Of a stretch of DNA of 47,307 bases, positions 42,017-47,307 are shown piece by piece. The first letter of the stretch is position 1. Each line of letters starts with the position of its first letter. A program made the translations under genes and the position numbers. This DNA comes from an uncultured Alphaproteobacteria bacterium (GTDB taxonomy: Bacteria; Pseudomonadota; Alphaproteobacteria; Rs-D84): assembly GCA_905234465.1 (NCBI GenBank), contig CAJOHU010000003.1:1-47307 (forward strand), read 5' to 3'. The notes beneath the pieces are model-generated. The model had not been told where the DNA came from, ran no database searches, and saw only the letters and a program-made list of their open reading frames with translations.

Positions 42017-44242
42017 ATGGTTGAAAAGTTCAAGATTTTATCTGCAGGAAAAGACAGCAAGGGTTTGAATATTTTCAAATCCAGTGCGTATAAAGAACAC
42101 GAACGAACCCCCATGGCGCAGACTTTTTGGACATTGCGGTGGTCGGTTGGCGTGTGGCTTATATGCGCGGCGGCATTTTGCGTGTCTTTTATTGGGGAAC
42201 ATATATGGCGGTACGGTTGGGATACGGCAACCATTGATTGGATAAAGATATATGTCACAAATATGGTGACCAGTGGCGGTTTGTCTGTTATCGCGGAAAT
42301 CCCAGATTGGATTGTACGGTGCCTGATGCACCCTGATTTTCCGTGTATTGTGCCGATTTTGCCGTTTGTCGCATACTTCTTGTTATCAGACGATACTTTA
42401 AAAGGCGAATTTAACCCGTACGGCAAAGACAAATTTGATAAAAAATCTTCACGCGAAGCAAACGAGGCGGATGTAAAAGCCATGGGGCTTTTCAATGGAT
42501 TCATGATGGTTCTGGGGTATTTTAAAAAGAAACCTTTAATGTTGCCAAAGACTTTATCAACACTGTGTTTGGCGCCTCCGGGAACCGGTAAAACCGAAGG
42601 TATCGTATTGCCTACGATTTTTGATTGTCCGAATGTTTCAATGATTATCAATGACCCCAAACCCGAATTGGATTTGAAATCCAGTGGTTATCGTGCCACG
42701 ATTGGACCAGTGTTTATTATGGATTGGGGTGGGCAAGATGAACCAGAAAAGGGTATATACTATCCGTCATGGAATCCGTTATCCCCGGGACACATTCCGT
42801 TCAGTTTGGAACAGCGCGAATTATATGTTGATTATATCTGCGATGTTCTTGTCCCCGACGCCGAAGGCAGCAGTGCCGACCCACACTGGACACAATCAGG
42901 GCGTGCCGGTCTTGCAGGATTCATTCAATTTATTGTGTCAAAAATAGAACGTGCCAAGGCGGATGATTATTTCTATGCGCGTCTGCAATCTGGCGAATTT
43001 GATGCCGAAGATGCCGCTGTACTGTCTGATTATTACTTTTCAATGGTAAACGACCCGAACGCTTTTGCCGCCCAGGCACTTATTAAAAATGGTGAATTAA
43101 ATGCGACAAATTATGTTCATATTGGTACATGGGCGAATATTCCGCAAACATGGTTGGGCAAGGAAGCATCTTTCTCCATGATGCTGGATTGGATTACCGA
43201 GGCACAAATTGCCGTAGCCAATGATTTGGCAGAACGCCAAAAACAGGGCGACCAAAGTGTTATGATGGCAGACCCAATGAAAGATTGGTTAACATCAACT
43301 GTTGATGAATGCCGTGCGTTTTCTTATTCAAACCGCGCCATCGCAGAACTTACTAAACTGGCGAACACGCCGGCAACAGAACGTGGGTCAATTCTTTCAA
43401 CAATTTTGACGGGGCTTAACATATTCCGAAATGCAGCAGTACGCAATCGTACATCGCATTCAGATTTTCATTTTTCTGATATGCGTGGCATGATTGACCC
43501 GCGTGACGGCAAAATGAAACCTGTGACAGTATATCTATCAATTAACATGGTTGATGCCAAGGCGTTAAACCCAATTACATCTATGTTTATTGAAACTATG
43601 TCAAATTTCTTGTTGGCGAATCCGCCGGAACATGTTGGGCGCAGCGGTGAAAAGATGGGACCGTATCCGGTGTTATTCTTGCTTGATGAAATGCCAAAAA
43701 TGCAGAAAATGCGCGCGGTTATCCAAGGCCCCGATGTCGGTCGTGGTCAACAGATATCATACCTGTTCATCGGTCAAGATTTACACCAAATTGCTGAAAA
43801 ATATGGTAATGATGCGGCGGCAACAATTATATCAACCACCGCAGCCAAGGTTGTTCTGCGCCAAAATGACCCAGATACAGCAAAACGATTCTCGGACATG
43901 ATGGGAACAAAAATCACAATGAAAAAAGAAAAGGGTGCCGATGGCAAAGAAGTAGAAGTTCCAAAGGCCGAACCGTTATTCAGTGAATTTGATATTATGA
44001 AATTAAAATTTGGTGAAGGATTGGTTTTGTACGAAGGTTGGTATCATCGCCCAATCAAGGCAGAAATCAGAATGTCTTTTAATGACCCGCGTTTGTCATC
44101 TTATGTAAAAATGGGACGTGCATCTCCGTTGCCCGAATTTTTAATACCGATGCATCATGCAATTTTGGAATACAACGGAAACCCGCGATATTACAACCCG
44201 CAAACAAATGAATTAAAAGAATTATCACCCGTGGCAAAATAA
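42017..44242 (+). CDS. VirD4/TraG-like type IV coupling ATPase
   Basis: The 741-residue protein has two N-terminal membrane segments (WSVGVWLICAAAFCVSFIG, about 38-57, and a second near 110). The P-loop CLAPPGTGKTEGIVLPTIFD follows, then NDPKPELDLKSSGYRA, Walker B PVLFLLDEMPKMQKM, and a C-terminal TraG-like region. These proteins recruit DNA or protein substrates to type IV secretion systems. No relaxase, VirB or other secretion genes are in this window. The start is weakly supported (no ribosome site; -10 box nine bases upstream). A hairpin without a T-run lies at 44248-44269 after the stop. Confidence 0.88.
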   Translation: MVEKFKILSAGKDSKGLNIFKSSAYKEHERTPMAQTFWTLRWSVGVWLICAAAFCVSFIGEHIWRYGWDTATIDWIKIYVTNMVTSGGLSVIAEIPDWIVRCLMHPDFPCIVPILPFVAYFLLSDDTLKGEFNPYGKDKFDKKSSREANEADVKAMGLFNGFMMVLGYFKKKPLMLPKTLSTLCLAPPGTGKTEGIVLPTIFDCPNVSMIINDPKPELDLKSSGYRATIGPVFIMDWGGQDEPEKGIYYPSWNPLSPGHIPFSLEQRELYVDYICDVLVPDAEGSSADPHWTQSGRAGLAGFIQFIVSKIERAKADDYFYARLQSGEFDAEDAAVLSDYYFSMVNDPNAFAAQALIKNGELNATNYVHIGTWANIPQTWLGKEASFSMMLDWITEAQIAVANDLAERQKQGDQSVMMADPMKDWLTSTVDECRAFSYSNRAIAELTKLANTPATERGSILSTILTGLNIFRNAAVRNRTSHSDFHFSDMRGMIDPRDGKMKPVTVYLSINMVDAKALNPITSMFIETMSNFLLANPPEHVGRSGEKMGPYPVLFLLDEMPKMQKMRAVIQGPDVGRGQQISYLFIGQDLHQIAEKYGNDAAATIISTTAAKVVLRQNDPDTAKRFSDMMGTKITMKKEKGADGKEVEVPKAEPLFSEFDIMKLKFGEGLVLYEGWYHRPIKAEIRMSFNDPRLSSYVKMGRASPLPEFLIPMHHAILEYNGNPRYYNPQTNELKELSPVAK

Positions 44243-44304
44243 ACCGGCAATCGGATTTTTAACCGATTGGTATACCAAGAATTTCAGAGTATATTTTTTT
44301 CGCT

Positions 44305-44793
44305 ATGGCAGTTCAAGATTCTGTTTGGTCATCACTGGTTTTGGGAATGCATGATGCGTTGGTTTCAACGTTAGGGTTGGTTGTAGGGTTGGCGTTTGCA
44401 GATGCCACGCAATACATAATTGTCCTAACCGGGATTATTGCTGCAACATCTGCTGGGCTTTCTATGATGGCATCAGAATACTTATCGCAAAAGGCGGATG
44501 GCAATGCGCGTGGTGCAACCAAACGCGGTTTTATGACCGGAATCGCATACGTTATGACCGCCGGAATGGTATTAATGCCGTTTCTGTTTATATCAAACAC
44601 CATTACGGCGGTCATAATGACATATACTGTTGCGATATCTGTTATATTTTTCTTTAATTATTTAAAATCTAAACTGAACAATCAACGGTTGTGGCCGGCG
44701 TTTTTTGAAATGACAATTGTATGCTTTTTGGTGACATTGGCATCGTTTATAATTGGCGAAGGAGCAAAAGTATTCTTTGGCATAGTGATATAA
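44305..44793 (+). CDS. VIT/CCC1-family iron/manganese transporter-like protein
   Basis: The 162-residue protein has the VIT start (VLGMHDALVSTLGLVVGLAF) with the glycine and aspartate pattern of helix 1. Further helices follow (YIIVLTGIIAATSAGLSMMA, GIAYVMTAGMVLMPFLFI, MTYTVAISVIFFFNYLKS, IVCFLVTLASFIIGEGAKVF). The SMMASEYLSQKADG stretch fits the metal-binding region. It is shorter than typical VIT1 proteins (about 230-250), since the cytoplasmic metal-binding insert is reduced. Likely role is Fe2+ or Mn2+ movement across the inner membrane. Confidence 0.82.
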   Translation: MAVQDSVWSSLVLGMHDALVSTLGLVVGLAFADATQYIIVLTGIIAATSAGLSMMASEYLSQKADGNARGATKRGFMTGIAYVMTAGMVLMPFLFISNTITAVIMTYTVAISVIFFFNYLKSKLNNQRLWPAFFEMTIVCFLVTLASFIIGEGAKVFFGIVI

Positions 44794-44813
44794 AAAAGCA
44801 CCATTGGGGCGTT

Positions 44814-45257
44814 TTATTCAATCTTTGGGTCGTTATCCAACATTGCTGAAAACGTTGCCACCGCCACACGTTTCCCATTCACAAATGCCGTACCATTAAA
44901 TTTGTGCAGTTTCATTTTAGACCCGATTTCTTCTATATGTAATTCCAATGTATCACCCGGGCGCACCATATGTGTGAACCGGGCATTTTCTATGGAAACA
45001 AAGTATCCCAATGCACGACCATTATTGTTGCCAATTTGGCTTAACACCGTAAAGCATGCTGTCTGCGCCAATGCCTCAATAATCAAAACCCCCGGCATCA
45101 CAGGATGTGATGGGAAATGACCTGCACACCAAAATTCATCATCACGAACATATTTGACCCCAATGGCGGTTTTATCTGTGAATTCACGAATTTCGTCCAC
45201 CAAGCGCATATAACCACGATGCGGAATCACCCGTTCTATACCGAATGCATCAACCAT
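44814..45257 (-). CDS. fabZ: FabZ, 3-hydroxyacyl-ACP dehydratase
   Basis: The 147-residue hot-dog protein dehydrates 3-hydroxyacyl-ACP in fatty acid synthesis. The catalytic His is in AGHFPSHPVMPGVLIIEALA, with the Glu of IEAL; the N-terminal IPHRGYMRLVDE and GYFVSIENARFTHMVRPGD are also typical. AAAGGA lies before the ATG. It follows lpxD after 15 bases, the usual lpxD-fabZ order linking lipid A and fatty acid synthesis. Confidence 0.95.
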   Translation of the reverse strand: MVDAFGIERVIPHRGYMRLVDEIREFTDKTAIGVKYVRDDEFWCAGHFPSHPVMPGVLIIEALAQTACFTVLSQIGNNNGRALGYFVSIENARFTHMVRPGDTLELHIEEIGSKMKLHKFNGTAFVNGKRVAVATFSAMLDNDPKIE

Positions 45258-45272
45258 ATTTTTATCCTTTGA

Positions 45273-46274
45273 TTAATCGTTATTAACGTGCTTTCTTATC
45301 CACGCATAGTGTCGCAAAAATTCTGTTCCCGGACCGGCGGGATACCCCATATGTTTTTCGCCATCTGGGACATCGCGGAAAACACCACTGTTTGCACCGA
45401 CACTGGCATCATTTCCAATTTTTACACCATTGGCGATACCAACATGTCCACCAAGTAATACCCTGTCGCCTACCTTGACACCGCCGGCAATTCCGACACC
45501 AGATGCCAAGAAACATTCTTTCCCAACAACCACACCATGCGCAATCTGACACAAATTATCTATCTTTGTGCCATCGCCAACTATTGTATCAGTTAATGCC
45601 CCACGATCTATACAGGAATTTGCACCCAATGAAACCCGGTCACCCAAAACCACGCGACCAACATGTGGAATAAAGACATTATGACCATCTTGACGGGTAT
45701 AACCAAAACCATCTTTACCAACAGATGCACCGTTATGAATAACACAATCTGCACCGATTGTTGCATTTTCAATATGCGCACCCGAATGAACAACTGTCCC
45801 ACGCCCGATTGTGACATTACGACCAATATACGCGTTTGGGTATATTTTCACATCTGGTTCAATAACCGCACCACGTTCAATGGTTGCGAATTGCCCGACG
45901 TAATTACTGCGCCGATTACGAAAAAACACACCGCGTTCAATATGTGCATCGTGGGATATGCCGCGGCGTGGCGGTTCACGATATATTTCACCCAAAACCT
46001 TGACGATTTCGCCGCGCGGACTGTCGCATATCAACAGTGTCGCATTTTTTGGTGCATGTTTTACCATATCTGGCTGAATCAATATAACCGACGCACGCGT
46101 ATTTTCCAAAACGCTGACTGGCAACACTTTGAACGCATTACTGTTGGTTTCAGTAGAATAGAATGCGACCTGGCCGGGACGGGCATCAGCAATAGGCGCG
46201 ATACCGTTTATCACCGTATTCGGGTCACCCTGTATTTTCAAACCGAACTTATCCGCCAATTCTTTGGCGGTCAT
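45273..46274 (-). CDS. lpxD: LpxD, UDP-3-O-acyl-glucosamine N-acyltransferase
   Basis: The 333-residue acyltransferase adds the N-linked acyl chain in lipid A synthesis. The N-terminal uridine-binding domain ([20 protein letters not shown]) is followed by a left-handed beta-helix of hexapeptide repeats ([39 protein letters not shown]). The catalytic His is in [14 protein letters not shown] chose the ATG at 46274 because GGGGGG sits six bases upstream and it gives the usual N-terminus. The start at 46319 lies almost on a TATAAT box and is less likely. lpxA does not follow; fabZ does. Confidence 0.92.
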   Translation of the reverse strand: MTAKELADKFGLKIQGDPNTVINGIAPIADARPGQVAFYSTETNSNAFKVLPVSVLENTRASVILIQPDMVKHAPKNATLLICDSPRGEIVKVLGEIYREPPRRGISHDAHIERGVFFRNRRSNYVGQFATIERGAVIEPDVKIYPNAYIGRNVTIGRGTVVHSGAHIENATIGADCVIHNGASVGKDGFGYTRQDGHNVFIPHVGRVVLGDRVSLGANSCIDRGALTDTIVGDGTKIDNLCQIAHGVVVGKECFLASGVGIAGGVKVGDRVLLGGHVGIANGVKIGNDASVGANSGVFRDVPDGEKHMGYPAGPGTEFLRHYAWIRKHVNND

Positions 46275-46363
46275 TTTCGCCCCCCGTGGGGTCATCCAAG
46301 ATTTAATAATTTTTAACATAATGGCATTATAATATAAAAAATATGAAATAAAAGGAATTTTTA

Positions 46364-47307
46364 TCAATTCCCCACCGCCGGGCCATCGGCAAATGTACCA
46401 TTGCACGCATTTGGGAAGAACTGGCCAGATACGGTATCATACATACCGATAATATTGGAACTATTCTTGGCCGGGACAAGATTTAATTTCAAACTGTTAT
46501 CAGCACTACGCACAACAAAACTGCTTACTTGTATGTTTGAACCAACAAAAGTTTGCCCATCAGCAGAATACCGCCCAAATAATGTAATTGGGGTGCTTTG
46601 CATTGTTCCGGCATAAGACGGGGTTAAAATCGTTGTTCCGTTGACTTTGAAATTGTTGGCATACAATTCAATATTCAGATCTTGATTAAGTATACTTTCC
46701 GCCCTAGTGTACACGGAACTAAGGGAACTAAAACGAACATACCATGATGGATTACCGCTATTCTGATAATACAATTCAAGCCACATGCCGCCAAGAGTTT
46801 GGTCAAAATTTTGAACACCAAAAAAGAAATTGTCCGCCGGCGACGAAGCAACACTCAGCACTTTAAGCGATGTTTCAATTTTATCCGTTGGGTTAATTTG
46901 ATAGCCCGTATTGATACACTGCGTCCCCGAACTTCTGATCCATTCCAACTGGGTATAACCGGGTGGTAAAACACCAATGGCATATAAATCAGTATTGATT
47001 TCCCATAATGTCCCATTATCACTTGGGTTGCCATTTATTTACCGCGTTTGTGACACCGGTGTTAACTGTTTCCGCGGTGACAAGTGAATTGCTGTACACC
47101 GCCGTTCCATAAATTGCGCGTTCACCAACCGAACCGGCGGTGCCTGTACCCGTCATTACATAACCCGCCGTGCCAGTAATTGTGTCTTGTTTTCCGTTCA
47201 AACCCGTCTTAACCGCACCAACCGTCGGTACACTGGTGGCACCTGAACCAAGTTTTGCCGCAATGGTTTTTTCACCAATACCGGTTTCATCATCATATAT
47301 CATAAGT
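46364..47307 (-). pseudogene. Secreted YVD-module protein, frameshifted and truncated at the window edge
   Basis: Read on the minus strand the frame runs from the window edge (MIYDDETGIGEKTIAAKLGS) through the shared module to NTGVTNAVNKWQPK and a stop at 47019-47021. The next frame continues NGNPSDNGTLWEINTDLYAI, VLPPGYTQLEWIRSSGTQ and the LamG-like domain ending [20 protein letters not shown]. Compared with the left-edge copy, about 23 bases are missing just after GCGGTAAA (near 47035), which breaks the frame. The 5' part lies outside the window. It could be a true pseudogene, a phase-variable gene or an assembly error. Confidence 0.8.
47035..47307 (-). repeat. Long inverted repeat, right copy (partner at 77-348)
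   Basis: About 87% identical by hand count to the left-edge segment in opposite orientation, encoding the shared module of the secreted family. The repeats face each other across about 46.7 kb. Confidence 0.85.

Noticed and set aside
42007..42660. 217-residue open frame antisense to the virD4-like gene
   Set aside because: Overlaps a clear coupling-protein gene and shows no domain.
45663..46316. 217-residue open frame antisense to lpxD
   Set aside because: Shadow of the hexapeptide repeats, rich in Asn, Cys and Thr without structure.
46275..46319. Upstream start for lpxD, leaderless
   Set aside because: The TATAAT box lies only six bases before it, and the start at 46274 has a GGGGGG ribosome site and the usual LpxD N-terminus.

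Overview
The window looks like a chromosomal segment of a low-GC, Gram-negative alphaproteobacterium. The Gram-negative envelope shows in LptD, an LptF-type permease, LpxD, FabZ, a TolC-type efflux operon and a BamB-like lipoprotein. An SspB-like adaptor and the gene order lptF-lptD-surA fit alphaproteobacteria. Paralogous secreted proteins with a shared YVD...Q.KI module resemble those I associate with uncultured gut Alphaproteobacteria; that lineage guess comes from memory of such genomes and was not tested.

Layout. 1-5.6 kb: a truncated member of the secreted family, then a tolC-macA-macB(ATPase)-macB(permease) efflux operon on the minus strand. 5.7-7.6 kb: tRNA-Cys, recF, an sspB-like gene and tRNA-Val. 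7.6-13.4 kb: a tightly coupled minus-strand operon lptF-lptD-surA-like-rlmN-TrpF-like, serving LPS export, outer-membrane protein folding and ribosome/tRNA methylation. 13.4-17.6 kb: nusA-infB behind a clear promoter and a strong leader hairpin. 17.62-32.27 kb: a 14.6 kb integrative element (below). 32.4-34.1 kb: two more secreted-family genes, a pair of palindromes and an accC remnant. 34.1-38.5 kb: der, a Yip1-like gene, a bamB-like gene, a yfgM-like gene and rpoH. 38.5-46.3 kb: a porin-like gene, a TPR protein, rluB- and rsmE-like RNA modification genes, a VirD4-like coupling ATPase, a VIT-family gene, and lpxD-fabZ. 46.4 kb to the end: a frameshifted member of the secreted family, inverted relative to the copy at the left edge.

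The main discovery is the integrative element. A tRNA-Arg(UCU) gene is cut in its anticodon loop. Its 3' part (CCA end to anticodon loop) lies at 17587-17633 and its 5' part at 32263-32302, both on the minus strand, sharing an 11 bp core (GATTTCTAATC). Joining the halves through one core copy gives a perfect 76-nt cloverleaf. The element carries its own complete tRNA-Arg(UCU) at 31982-32058, with the same anticodon but a different anticodon stem, so it supplies the function it destroys. Inside are a tyrosine integrase, arm-type repeats at both ends, an AlpA/excisionase-like regulator, a DUF6291-like protein, a Nu1-like terminase small subunit preceded by a GC-rich non-coding patch, and a BRO-N antirepressor-like protein. 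There are no capsid or tail genes. This is the layout of a phage satellite (PICI-like).

The satellite cargo is largely defensive: a two-gene ATPase plus putative PD-(D/E)XK nuclease system (18.07-19.96 kb), a three-gene restriction-modification operon with a GIY-YIG-like/helicase fusion and two methyltransferase subunits (19.98-24.70 kb), a serine recombinase, a small secreted Pro/Cys protein, and a GNAT protein with an overlapping small partner. The ATPase/nuclease pair and the tRNA replacement strategy are the best candidates for something undescribed.
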